From NCBI GenBank assembly GCA_024516035.1, contig CM044957.1:14828564-14892563 (forward strand): DNA of 64,000 nucleotides. Reading direction: 5' to 3'. The DNA comes from Bactericera cockerelli (Eukaryota; Arthropoda; Insecta; Hemiptera; Triozidae). This document shows, one piece after another, positions 36,937-50,181 of this stretch. Position 1 is the stretch's first letter, and each line of letters opens with the position of its first letter. The position numbers and the translations under genes were made by a program. Below the pieces are notes generated by a model that was given only the letters and a program-made list of their open reading frames with translations, did no database searches and was not told the origin of the DNA.

Positions 36937-37275
36937 AGTTCAGTAGCAAATCTATACATTTTTTTTAGTTACGATTTAAGTTCAGTAGCAAATCTATACA
37001 TTACTAGCCGTTTGCCCGTGCTTTGCAACGGGACTAAATTTCAAATTTACTAAGGCATGGCCGTACTGCTGGACAGCAATGCCTTTTTGAACTTTTTATA
37101 ATTTTTCTGGACAAAGCGATAATGGTTTTGGGGGGGTCAATTCTGAGACATTTTTCGCTATCTCTTACCGTTTTGGCTAAACAACTCCGGACAAACAAAC
37201 AAACATAGGTAGGTAGGTAGGTAGGTAGGTAGGTAGGTAGGTAGGTAGGTAGGTAGTCCTTTTTTCTGTTTTATA
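36937..37275 (+). mobile_element. LINE 3' end with (TAGG)n tail
   Basis: Starts after a 25-bp direct duplication of AAGTTCAGTAGCAAATCTAT-type sequence (36,937 and 36,977). It contains ACTAGCCGTTTGCCCGTGCT and ACTCCGGACAAACAAACAAA, then a TAGG repeat (37,206-37,257), and ends near TATATATAGAGATT. This is a typical truncated LINE 3' part; no coding part remains. Confidence 0.55.
37206..37257. repeat. (TAGG)13 microsatellite
   Basis: Thirteen perfect TAGG steps. The period is four, so it is not the insect telomere repeat TTAGG. Confidence 0.95.
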
Positions 37276-37952
37276 TATAGAGATTATTTTTATTTATTTT
37301 TTAAGTTACCATGCAACATTGTGCACGGTAAAATTACTGTGCACAACAATACAAGCATCAAATTATATACATGACAAATAAAATACAGAGTATACATCTA
37401 AGGGTTTGGCGACAGTATATTAAATAAGGTAAAAAGAGTGTAATTCTAGGGGAAAAAAATTGATTTTACTTATACACCAGCTGTTTTTTCGTACTTTTCC
37501 TCGATTTAAAGTCAAAAGTTATGGTAATAATGGCACACATTTATTGAGAAATGAACAATGTCTAAAATTATTATTATTATTATGGCGTTGTGCAGCGCAA
37601 CCTCTATTGAGTTTGAGGTCTATTTTCTATGTATTATATTTGTTTATTAAACGTCAGAAGTAGTGTGAGTATAATGAGGAAGTACATTAGAGCGCTATGT
37701 TGATTGATAAGTTCTGATTACAAGTGTAGCTTGAAACCGTTCTTATGGAACTAAGGAACTAATCATGATAGATTTCATAAATAAAAGGAGTGTTCTAAGT
37801 ATGTATATTATGTGATGTCCAAAACTTAGGGCTAAATTATAAAAAAAGATTAAAGTTACGTTAAGTCAGACTGTTCCTCAACTCGGGCTATTGTGTGCTC
37901 TGATAGGAATTTTACTAAAACTATTTTTTTTACGCTAATCTGACCTATTCGT

Positions 37953-38329
37953 GAAATGCAATATTCACATCTTTTATTTTGACTAACCCCATCTTATATA
38001 TTTATATCTTCACATCCCTAATTTGACCTTTTCCTGAAATGCAATATTCACATCTTTTATTTTGACCAACCCCATCTCATATGTCCCTTCACATCCCTAA
38101 TTTGACCTTTTCCTGAAATGCAATATTCACATCTTTTATTTTGAACAACCCCATCTCATATGTCTCTTCTCAGCCCTAATTTGACATTTTCCTGAAATGC
38201 AATATTCACATCTTTTATTTTGACCCAACCCCATCTCATATGTCCCTTCAAATCCCTAATTTGACCTTTTCCTGAAATGCAATATTCACATCTTTCATTT
38301 CCAACCCTATTTCCCATGTCTCTCCCCAG
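37953..38329 (+). repeat. ~79-bp tandem repeat ending in the first SCAR 3' splice site
   Basis: Units start GAAATGCAATATTCACATC at 37,953, 38,036, 38,115, 38,194 and 38,274. The last unit is cut short and runs directly into TCTCTCCCCAG, the acceptor of the first SCAR exon in the window. The same position in the unit starting at 38,115 reads TCTCTTCTCAG (near 38,162-38,172), an acceptor-like decoy. Confidence 0.8.
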
Positions 38330-38527
38330 GTGTTGAGATAGACCCCGCCCCTGCTAGTGCCAGAAGACAGGCCCTCTCCCAGGGAGGGCTAGCACGCGGG
38401 CATCATGCCTCTGCCCAAGCGAGTGATAGAACCTGTCCACGTAGCCCGAGGCACCATCCCTGATGAGCTGTCCGCTAGTCTACCTTCGGAACTTGAGGCC
38501 GCCACCAATGGAACCCTGGCTAACACG
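38330..38527 (+). CDS. SCAR: SCAR exon with start codon (5'UTR 38330-38404)
   Basis: Acceptor CTCCCCAG ends at 38329 and donor GTAAGT starts at 38528. The ATG at 38405 opens [13 protein letters not shown], the conserved family start. A 5' non-coding exon must lie upstream because the 5'UTR begins at a splice acceptor; it was not located. Intron phase 0. Confidence 0.92.
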
Positions 38528-41500
38528 GTAAGTGTTATGATATTAATGAAAAATTTCAACTGGTCTTCACTTGACGTTTTATTTGAACACTATGTATTTC
38601 AACTATGGAATTTTTCGATTCTAAAGGACCATATAGTAGCAATGACGAATCAATTTGACTATGTATTCATTTTATTCTACAATTAGGTACATACTATTAG
38701 GTACAGGTAGATTACAATTAGTTACAAATTATAAAAAACAAAATAAATTACACAGGAGCCGACATGTTTTGATATCTCCTGCTGTCAGTTTCACGGCGAC
38801 ACCACAACTTAGTGTTACGGTAAGTGTTACTATACCACAACCTAATACAACTTCTGACTTCTGTTTTTTTTTGGGGGGGGGGGAGGGGGGGTTAAACGTC
38901 TAACGTCGCTTAAACTGCGTGGTCATTTTACGACGGGGTTTTAACCTCCATTTTCTGGAAACTCACGAACCAGCTTCTCAAATTAACCGCACCCAGCTAG
39001 AGGGGCCAGGAATAACCAGCATCACGGATTTCGAATATTGGTCATCCATTTTTTTTATTATTTTCTTAACGAGAGAAAATTTACTTATGACGAAACAAAA
39101 CGGAATATGAGAGAGAAAAATCTTGGCTAACACTATCTTTTTTAAAACTAAGAGCAACTCACCCAGCTTGAGGGGGCCGGGAATAACCAGCACTCGTGAT
39201 TCGAATGTGAATGGTCATTGGTCACCCATTTTTTTTTTTTTTTTTTAGACCGAAGAAATTTACATAAGACGAAACTAGACAGAATAACGAGAGGCAAATG
39301 TCTTGGCTAACTCTGTCTTTTTTAAAACTAACAACATCTTTTTAACGTGTAATATTCCCTGGTTAATATTCAACTTTTCAACAAACCCAAATCTGAGCGC
39401 ACGGCAGTGCGCCAGGCCAAGTTCCAGCAAGCCCGGCAGTGTATCTTTACACGAACCGATTCACCCGGTTTTTCACATTCAAGTTATTAACCCTGGTTAA
39501 TATTCAACTCTATGTTGTTTAAAACTAACTCGAGCATATTCACGTCCTCGACTCCCAGGTTCGTCAGCTGTCCAGCCTCAGTCGCCACGCGGAGGATATG
39601 TTCGGCGAGCTCACGCGGGAAGCCCACGGCATGGCTGTGCGGGCCAACTGCTTGCAGGTTCGGCTGGACCGGCTGGCTGTCAAGGTCACGCAGCTAGACA
39701 GCACCATCGAAGAAGGTGAGTGTGTGGGACATGGGTTTGGATCTTGATATGTCGCTTTTCCGAATTTTCAACTGATATTATCTGGTAGGTAGGTAGTCTG
39801 GTATAGCATACTAACTTGATGTTTTGAAGAGTTGTGAGGTTTCAGAATTTATTTATTTATTATAAACATTGAACGGGAGGACCCTTTGCTAACTATCCTA
39901 ACTAAGCTAACTACAATAATGGACCCAAAAACTATCTAACGCTATCCATGACCTGTCAAACCTACTAAAGCTGATAAAAAAATTGCACTATAAAACTATA
40001 TAAAAGAAGCAGGGACAAGGAGGAAGGAAGAATTAAAGAAGTTGTGTTCTGCTGCAAAAGTAAACTAAAAATGAGTGAAAGCTAGTCTAATATGTATGTA
40101 TGTATAATAAAAACATTTAATCACTTCCTTTTGTCTATAGTAAAAACACTAAAAAATAATAATTAATTAAAACTAACATGGAAGCTTATGAGATAATTTC
40201 TCGTAGCAGAATGCCACCTAGCTTCGCAAAAGTTTTTCTGTATTACATACCATCATTGTTATGAATAAGTACTGGAGTAAGGATGGACTAGAGGTTTCTA
40301 TTTTCGAGTATTGCTACAAGATCATACAGATCTTGTACTTGTCCCTTGACATGCACTCAAGGGACCTTTCAAGTACGTACAAAATTAATAAAAAAAATCT
40401 CAAATTAAGAAAAACTCAATTTTCCTACTGACTTTAATTTAGTTTTTCGAGCTATTTTTAGTACACTATAATAAACAGATTGACGAGAAATTCGTGTTGT
40501 TGAATTTTCCAGTGTCCCTGCAAGACATTCATCTGAAGAAAGCGTTCAAGTCGGCCATCGTGTTTGACCAGGAGGTGGTGTCTCGCAGCACTATGCCCAC
40601 AGCCATGCTGGAGACCTACAAGCAGTGTGATAAGCCTCCGCCTCTGGACAAGCTAGATCCCTACAGGTGAGTCCTCTGACCCTGGACAAGCTAGATCCCT
40701 ACAGGTGAGTCCTCTGACCCTGGACAAGCTAGATCCCTACAGGTGAGTCCTCTGACCCTGGACAAGCTAGATCCCTACAGGTGAGTCCTCTGACCCTGGA
40801 CAAGCTAGATCCCTACAGGTGAGTCCACTGACCCTGGACAAGCTAGATCCCTACAGGTGAGTCCTCTGATCTGTACATAGGAATACTAAGGGTGGTATGC
40901 AGAGTCTTCACTGTAGGGATGCCTGGGTCATTTGTCCCTTCAGCTGATTTAGAGACGTTTGTTTAAAGCGTATGTTCGCATTTGCATTCAGATGTTTCTT
41001 TAATAAATAATTGTCAAGGTCGAAGTATTCCCTATAGCAAGCTCGGGACCACCCTATAGGGACAACAAAAACGTCTCTGCATACCAGCCTTAGCGGTCAT
41101 TTCGTGAAGAACATGTGAGACAATAGTGCTAATTGAACAATACATAATACATGTATGAAGTGATTATCAGACACGTTCTGCGATATTGTGATTATCAATG
41201 GCCGTGTTCTAGTGGTATTTTTATAACAATATCGCCTTATTTACATATACTGCTCTATTAAGACTAATGAGTCCCATTATTCGAGCAGTAAGCCCAAGAT
41301 GTATTATTGTGTGGTCAATGTGCTTTCACATTTGCACTATGGGACGATAACTTGTCATGTCGTGGCAGGGTTTTGAACCCGTGATTACCAGATATACGTC
41401 GATCTTATAATCCAGCTTGTGATTTAAACAAATACTTTATTCCACACCACTTGACCAACTAGCTACTCTACATTTTTGTGTAGTATAAAAAAAATCTGAT

Positions 41501-44500
41501 GATATACCCAAGTGTTGATATCTATAAGTGTTTTTTCTGTTTTCAAATGTATGTACATATCTTATTTCAAGAACTGACTTACATAACATGTAGGTACTTG
41601 TCTTCATTGATTTTTGATTTAACATTTTATCTCATTGCATTATTAACATACTGTTTGTATATTCGTATATTGCTTTATTAACTATACTATTCGTATATTC
41701 ATCTTGTAGGAGAGTATTTTTTTCCAATACTTTATACTTGTGAATAACTTGTAACATTGTATCCGCTTCACATGCTCATTATTATTTTAAAAAATTCTAA
41801 GGATGACATAATTTGTATGCTGTATTTTTTTGCATTGAAGAGACCACGTAAAAATAATGTATTTGTTTAAACCCCAAGAATGACCATTACAATCCGTCAA
41901 ACTCGAACTTGTATGTATTGATACCCGATATTTACCTTCAGATGACAAGTCCGCTGCCTTATCGATCAGGCTACTGAGGTCGGTGATAGTACTTTCTAAT
42001 AACAAATTTAATTATACATTCATTTATACTAGGAAATATTTTTTATTTATAAAACATCCCACATCATTATAAATTTATAATATATATTATAAATTTCATT
42101 GAAAATCACTGCTTGACCAATGAGCCCTCAATACTCGCAGCATTCCCGTGGTGAACTACTATTGAGATCCTTTGAAATAGAAAGGACTTGGCTTTCTATC
42201 GCCAGTTTTCTACCTATCAGGTCAAACTATAGCCGTATTTTTCTTTCTAACCAAAGTGAATGCAACTGGAATAAAATGAACAAACTGGAAGAAAGTCATT
42301 TTTCTTTTGAAAGAGGAAAAATCTTCTTCCAGTTTGGTTAACCAAAATGGATTTAGAAAATTCTTGCTTCCAGTTCTTTTATAGGTTAAGTCCATTGTTT
42401 ATCTAATAGTATGAAACGCATTTTTCTTTCACGAATAGTGGGGAAGCTAAACTGGAAATATTTGGAATAAAAGAGAAATATTTGGAAATACCGAACCTGG
42501 AAAAAAAAATATCCAAAAGAAAAATACCCCTATTATAACTATTTTACTTATTAATTAAAAATCATTAGTTGGTACATAATGGGAAACTATTGGCAAAATG
42601 GGAACACCTGTGTTCTGGTGGCAGTCTAAATAAAGCTTTCAACGTATGTTCCGTTTTCCAGAGAGGACGGCAAGTTCGGTCTGAAGTTCTACACGGACCC
42701 CGGCTACTTCTTCGACCTGTGGAGGCAGGAGATGCTCAAGGACACGGAGAGGATGATGCACGACCGCGGGAAAAAGGTGAGCCCCACCCCCTGGGCCCTG
42801 TGTCACAATCATTCACACCCCCTGGGCCCTGTGTCACAATCATTCCCACCCCCTGGGCCCTGTGTCACAATCATTCACACCCCCTGGGCCCTGTGTCACA
42901 ATCATTCCCACCCCCTGGGCCCTGTGTCACAATCATTCCCACCCCCTGGGCCCTGTGTCACAATCATTCCCACCCCCTGGGCCCTGTGTCACAATCATTC
43001 CCACCCCCTGGGCCCTGTGTCACAATCATTCCCACCCCCTGGGTCCTGTGTCACAATCATTCCCACCCCCTGGGCCCTGTGTCACAATCATTCCCACCCC
43101 CTGGGCCCTGTGTCACAATCATTCCCACCCCCTGGGCCCTGTGTCACAATCATTCCCACCCCCTGGGCCCTGTGTCACAATCATTCCCACCCCCTGGGCC
43201 CTGTGTCACAATCATTCCCACCCCCTGGGCCCTGTGTCACAATCATTCCCACCCCCTGGGCCCTGTGTCACAGTCATTCCCACCCCTGGGCCCTATGTCA
43301 CACTCATTCCCACCCCCTGGGCCCTGTGTCACAATCATTCCCACCCCCTGGGCCCTGTGTCACACTCATTCCCACCCCCTGGGCCCTGTGTCACAATCAT
43401 TCCCACCCCCTGGGCCCTGTGTCACAGTCATTCCCACCCCCTGGGCCCTGTGTCACAATCATTCATATGTTGCCAGCCAACTAACATTTTACTTCCGAGA
43501 AATTTCTAATACTAGAAATCGGAAGTATTGTGTTTGTTTTTGTAAAAAAAAAATATTTTTTTGCTCCAATTTCAATTTTTTTCATATTTTTGTTGTAAAT
43601 GTAAATGTTTTATTGAATATAAATTGTACATCAATTATAAATATACATACAAATAATTTAAAAAAAGATAAATTTCAAATGTAAAACATTGCTTCAAACT
43701 CACTACCAAGAGGAAGCGTGCCTCTGAATATTTTAAAAATAAAATACAAAGTAAATAAAGAAGGCCATTGAAGGGAGACAATTCAAATAAACAATAAGCA
43801 GGATGTCTACGGTTAGGTAAAGGTACTCAGCACACCAAGGGATTTCCCTTGTATTGTGCTAAGGGTTGAGTTTTCATATTTTTTATATATATTTTTAAAG
43901 TAAATAGGAATTTAGGAATACAAATAAAATGAGCTCGAGTGAACTTTCAAATTTACTTCTGCATTCATCCTAAAGTACTTACATCTTCCATTTCACTACT
44001 CCGTTTACGTTAAAATTTGTGACTTTTTACGACAGTTTACACCTGTAGAATGATTGTCGACACAGAACCTGAAGGGAAAACAAGTCCTGTCGTAATTGAA
44101 ATCTTTTTTATCAAAAAATGCTTTGAGCATTAACCTTGCCTGTTGGTTACCTTCGGCTAAAGAGTGTTGTTATTATTACCTCTTTTCGGCTATCACTCTA
44201 AAGCATAACATTTGAGATCGCCCCCTATTATTTTTTTCAAATGACCTGTTGTAGATGTTTAAGAGACGTTGAGCTAAACTGGTCAGTGACTCAATTCTCG
44301 GTATGTTGGTATTTTTTTTTTTTTTTTTTTCAAAGTACTATTGAATATATATTTATTAACAAAAATATTCACAAACAATATAAATATAAAATTATATAAA
44401 AAAAACATAGCTAAAATATAAATATATGTAGGTAAAAATAATCTAGTTGTGTAATATTAAAATATTTATTGTTTGGAATTATACAGGGTGGGGCAAAAGT

Positions 44501-47500
44501 CTGGAAACCCCTGAATAACTTTTGAATGGCTTCTTCGGTAAAATTAAAATTTTGTAAGGTAAACCGGGCTAATAAGACCTTCTTTTAAAGTCGGGTCGAT
44601 TTTTGTTACCGGCCCCCATGTAGGGGCCAGGGGGGCCAACTTCATTTTTATAAATACGAACCCCCACCTTGCGATACATTTTTGGAAAGGTCTTTAAATA
44701 AGAAATACATTGGTGCAAATTTTATTTTTTTAATATTGAACTGTTTGCAAATGGCGTCCAACTTTGTGTATGCAGTAAAGTCTGGAAACCCCTGAATATC
44801 TTTTGAAAGGGCTTTCTCAGTTAATTTAAAATTGTGCACGGTAAGTCGGGGTAATTAGACCTTTCCTAAAATGTATCGCAAGGTGGGGTTTCGTATTTAA
44901 AAAAATGAAGTTGACCTCCCTAGCCCCGGCATGGGGGCCCGTAAAAAAAATCGGTCCAATTCTAATATAAGGTCTAATTACCAAGGATTACCGTACACAA
45001 TTTTAAATTTCCTGAGAAAGTCCTTTCGAAAGATATTCAGGGGTTTCCAGACTTTACTGCATACACAAAGTTGGACGCCATTTGCAAACAAATAATATTA
45101 AAAAAATAAAATTTGCACCAATGTATTTCTTATTTGAAGACCTTTCCAAAAATGTATCGCAAGGTGGGGGTTCGTATTTAAAAAAATGAAGTTGGCCCCC
45201 CTGGCCCCGACATGGGGGCCGGTAACAAAAATCGACCACACTCTAAAAGAAGGTCTTATTAGCCCGGTTTACCGTACAAAATTTTAAGTTTACCGAAGAA
45301 GGCATTCGAAAGTTATTCAGGGGTTTCCAAACTTTTGCCCCACCCTGTATATTAGTATTGGATGTCCCATTGTGTCAAGAGACATGTGTTGGGGATCCTC
45401 TACTTTCATGTGCATAATGTTATCTTATTAATTTAGTATATTACAAGAATCATCTCCTCTCGTCCACAGCCGCACCGACCGCGCACCTCAGACAGTGGAG
45501 GAGGCGGGGGAGGGGGCGGGGGGCGCCGACAGAAGCGAGTGCGCGCCCCCCACAACACCCGCGAGCGCCAGCGCCAGCTCGCCATGGGCCAGGGGGAGTA
45601 CATCATGCCCACCCAGGGGGGGGCGATGTACCCCCCGCCGGAGTACAGCAGTGGCGGGGAGGAGCTGGTGCTGATGGGGGGGCCCCTGGCGCGTCCGGAC
45701 AGTATCGAGCTGTCGCACCGCCACTACCCCGACGGGATACTGCCCCCGGATCCTAACATATACAGGTGAGTTTAGCTTAATACGTATGAGACGACGTGCC
45801 CACCTGTGGGTCACGTTTTTTTTTTTTTTTTTTTTTCAATTTCCCTTGTAACGTGACCCACCGGTGGGCACAGATAATGCTATTATTAATATATTTTTGT
45901 ACTCGCCCGTCCCAATTTTTTTGTTGTTGTCATATTTGGAACACATACCCTAATTTGAAGCCGTCCCAGCGTACAAACTATAGAAAATAGGACCCGTCTC
46001 ATACGTGTTAAACCATGGAGGAATGAGTCATGTGGAACTCATAACGTATATCTCATGGGCAATGATAATGAACCTGTCTCATGAAATCGGCCATTTTGGA
46101 TCATCACAGTGGAAATCCCATCAGTAAAAACTTACTTACCAAATAAGGAGGTGCTATATTAAACTGTTAGCGTAATGGGACTTCCTGTCTCGAGCCGACA
46201 GTCTAAATAAAGCACTACTATACTTCCTCTTTACATACTTTGGAAGGTATTAACGGTAGCCATATTGAATAGTTGTGACAGGTTTGAGACATTACGAGTT
46301 CTCCATTGTTTATTTCTCCATAGCTTTAACAATAATAATAGTTATGTGTTCTTGAGATAGGCAGATGCCTTTATCACGGTGGTGAGAGGATTAGGGACAT
46401 GGACGCCTAGATATAATTTTTAGGCTCCTTTCATTGTACTAATTGCTTTTAACGTCTTGATTTGAGTAATTTTATTCTGGTCTTGGGTTTTAATACGACT
46501 ACTACCTACCTATTAGTGTAAGTTATTAATGTTCACTTACCATTCTCATGAAATATGGAACAGAGAAACTGCTTTTTTTTTAATACGGGTCAGAGTGGAA
46601 GGTAATTTGAATGCACGATTAGCTCAGTGGTAAGTTACCTACTCGCTTGTTATGCGGAAGGTCCCGGGTTCGAATCCCAGAACCGACGAGAAGTTTGTAT
46701 TCAAATTTTGGTTTCAGTTGTTTGTAAGTGATACCTTCCGCTTCGCTCATGTTCACCCAGCACATTCGCTCATGTTTATTTTATTTAGAAACTCTTTATT
46801 AGTAGAACATATATACCGACAAATAATGGTAAAAATTAAATATAAAAATTGACAATATTAAGACAATATTAATAAAAAATTAAAAACAAGAAGAAAAAAA
46901 ATAAACATAATATACACACATGTCCTAACTAAAGGGCGGGGTTATTGCCTATGGTAATCTCTTCCACCCAACACCTTAATGAGAAGTATTGTGTCACTAG
47001 GTTCATATTGTGTTTTTCTTGAGAGAAAAAAAAAATGTATACAAATAGCGGACTTTTCTCCATTTCAGGCAAGGCTACATGACGTATGACGATGTGATAT
47101 ATCAGGGCCAGAGCCAAGGGGGGCACTACGGGACAGGGCTCCTGCATCACCCCCCGGGACACTACGAAGTGAACAGTCTAGTGAACAACAACAATAACAA
47201 TCACCTGGAGACGTACACCTCCCCTGGAGGCACACCCAGTCGGACTAAGCCACGCCCATCGCAACCTCCCCCCGCACCCCCCAGCACTACCAATTCCAAT
47301 AACAGGTAAACAAAGTAACCGACCGGACCATGCAAATAAAATCAAATCAGTATAAACAGTAAATTCTTTGTGGCTTTTTGCTACTACCCTAGTGAGTATC
47401 ACATCACAGCGACAAATTGAGAATTACTTTTTATTTTCTCAAATTACTTTGGGTTGGCATTTTTGAACTCATTGTTGTTGAGTTGATTGGTTCTAGAACT

Positions 47501-50143
47501 CCTACTTCTACATTTTACGGTTGGATGTCCTTCTCAACACCAACCCTGTTAAGGCAGCGAATGATAGTGTTACTGTCTTTTGGCCTGCCATAGCTTTTTA
47601 ACGTCCCCAGCGGGACGTTAAAAAGTAGCGGGACGTTAAAAAGTGAGAATTACTATGCACCATAAAATAATTTGTACCTACTTAAAAAGTGAGATTCGGG
47701 GTCATACTTAGCGGCTTAGTTCAGGAAAACTTCTGTCAAGCAGTTTGATTACCAGTTATCATATTTGTGTTATCATATCACAATGTGATATCACAGTTAC
47801 TGAAACTCGCTTTACTAAATCTTTGCTGAACCTGGGACTCAAATCACTGACCTCCGGTTACAAGTCCACCGCCTTTTCGATCTAGCTAGTTTTTTACTCC
47901 AACTCACGAAGGTCAACTGATACAGTACTACAAGATTTTTTTAGGAAGGTCAACTGATTAGTGAATCATTAACCCGTTGCTGTCTCGTGTCCCCAGCACC
48001 CCCACCACCGTGTCGGCGAGCAACACCCCCACGCGTGGGCGCAGCATGAGCATGGGCCGCGACATTCTGCCCCCGCCCCCGCCGCCCCCTCTTGACGCCA
48101 CCCCGCCTGCTCCCCCGACCCCCTGCCTCCTCCTCCTCCGCTCTCTCCTTCTCCCCCTCTCCTCTCCCATCACCATCATCAGCTCATCCCCCCTCCGCCG
48201 CCTCCCCCGCCCCTGCCCAGCAGTGCGCCTTCCCCCCCGCCCCCTCTCCTCATGAATGGAGACCTTCACAATACCAAGTCACCGCTCAAACAGGTGAGTT
48301 GGATCAGGCTGGAAATTGTATGTCCTCAATCTTCATTAGGATTTATTAGTTTTTTTTTTTTTTTTAGAGAAGGGGAAAATTTGCATCAAACACCGGCGTA
48401 GGTAAGTTCCTGTGAGCCAGCGAGAAGGTTTTTTACCATCTAAAAACCCCTTCATTTATCAGTTCTTTTCTTATTTATGCCGTTGAACCGCCGTGTGGCA
48501 TTACTTCAGGGAGAATTTATTAGTAGTAATCGTGAAAGATGGTTGCTATGAAACAAGTTCAACCAAGTTTTATGTACATAAATATTTATAAATTCGAACC
48601 CTTGGGATGTTGGCTATTCCCGCCCCAAATCAGGCTGTTTTAATGTGAGTAGCTGTGATCGTTGTTTCCAGCGAATGGAGGGTTTAACCCCCGACTCGAT
48701 ATGACCATAACAGTTGAAAGTGATGTTGAAATCCAAAATCATTGTATGTAAATAGTTATACATTCAAATGACGTTTAGGGCCGAATTATAAAACTGGCGA
48801 AAATATAAGATAAGCCAGACCCATCTTCAAAGTGAAGTTTCAACCAATTACAGAGCACTATAGCCTGACTTATCTTAAATATATTTCTAAGTTCGGCGTT
48901 GTATTTTTTTTTTTTTTTTTTTTACTTGATGAAGGGTGGTTACAATAACGTTTCTTCCAAATTATTTTCATATAAATATTATATTTATAAAAACATGTGG
49001 TACATTTCACTCGAGTGAACTTCAAGAACTAAGCAAAAAAACCCAAGAGATTTCATTATTAATTTCAGGTGTCCACCACTTCTCCGCCAAAGTCCAGCAA
49101 CATAGAAGCTCGCAAGCCTGTGTATGATCCTAGGAGTGACCTGCTGAAAGCTATCAGAGATGGTAAGTGGATGTAGTATGAACTATCTAGGCTACTTTGG
49201 AATTAAAATAAACTAATCAGAATGAATAGAATGCACTGAGGGGCCAAACATATTTAAGGGTGTCACCATGTAGAGCAAGAGTCGTTTTTGATTTTGTTTA
49301 TTGATGTAGTTGGCATATTGATCGTGCACTGGTAGTCATGTGGTTAACGTGGAAGTCTGGTATCGAACCGTTGGTTCGAATCCCACCCAGTGCATGAATT
49401 TTTCCTCATTAATTTGAGTTTGTGACCACATAATAACAAGACTCTGAGGGTTAGGTGGTAGAAAATGCTTTGAGCATTAACTATGTTTCCAACTTTTCTG
49501 GTAGATATCAATCTTGTTGGTAGGTAGCATACTAAAACAGCGGAGGGTCGGTAGATAACATATACAACTCCCATTCTGTGTTACCCACAATTTTTTTTTT
49601 TTTGGAAAAGCGTAAGTGCTTCTTTAATAAATCCACAAAAAAATTGTGGTGTTCTGGTCTAACCCGGTAGCTCAATGGTAAAGGCGGTAATACGTATAGT
49701 AATACGTCTTGGGTTTGCTGCTGGAATAATGGAATTTGAAGAGTGTTTATCGGACAGTAGAAATAAGGCGATATTATTATTATTCAGTATAAACAGAAAA
49801 GTGTGAAGTTGTAATAATAATAATGATCTTTATTTTTATCTTTTGTATAATACATTTTTTTGTTCCCATGAAGTACTAGTGTACTTTTCGGGATTTTCAT
49901 GTACTAGATGTACATGAAAATCAAAACATACCTGGACAGCTGTTTCGAGCTTATTTGCTCTCATCAGCAGGTAATAGTTCTGAATATCCACCATGCCATC
50001 AACTAACCTCTCTATTTTAATCAGTATAAACAGAAAAGTGAGAATTATTTTCTCAAATAATAAAAAAGGAGGATAAGAGGAGCAAGGAGGCTAATAAGAA
50101 GCTTACCCTATGAAGACGGAGCGGGAATGCCTCATTTTTTATA

Positions 50144-50181
<38 letters not shown>

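Noticed and set aside
37206..37257. Telomere repeat
   Set aside because: The unit is TAGG (4 bp), not TTAGG, and it sits in a LINE tail.
42569..43684. Frames of 371, 250 and 215 codons as independent genes
   Set aside because: They are SCAR exon 4 plus a 31-bp minisatellite open in all three frames; kept only as a possible intron-retention product.
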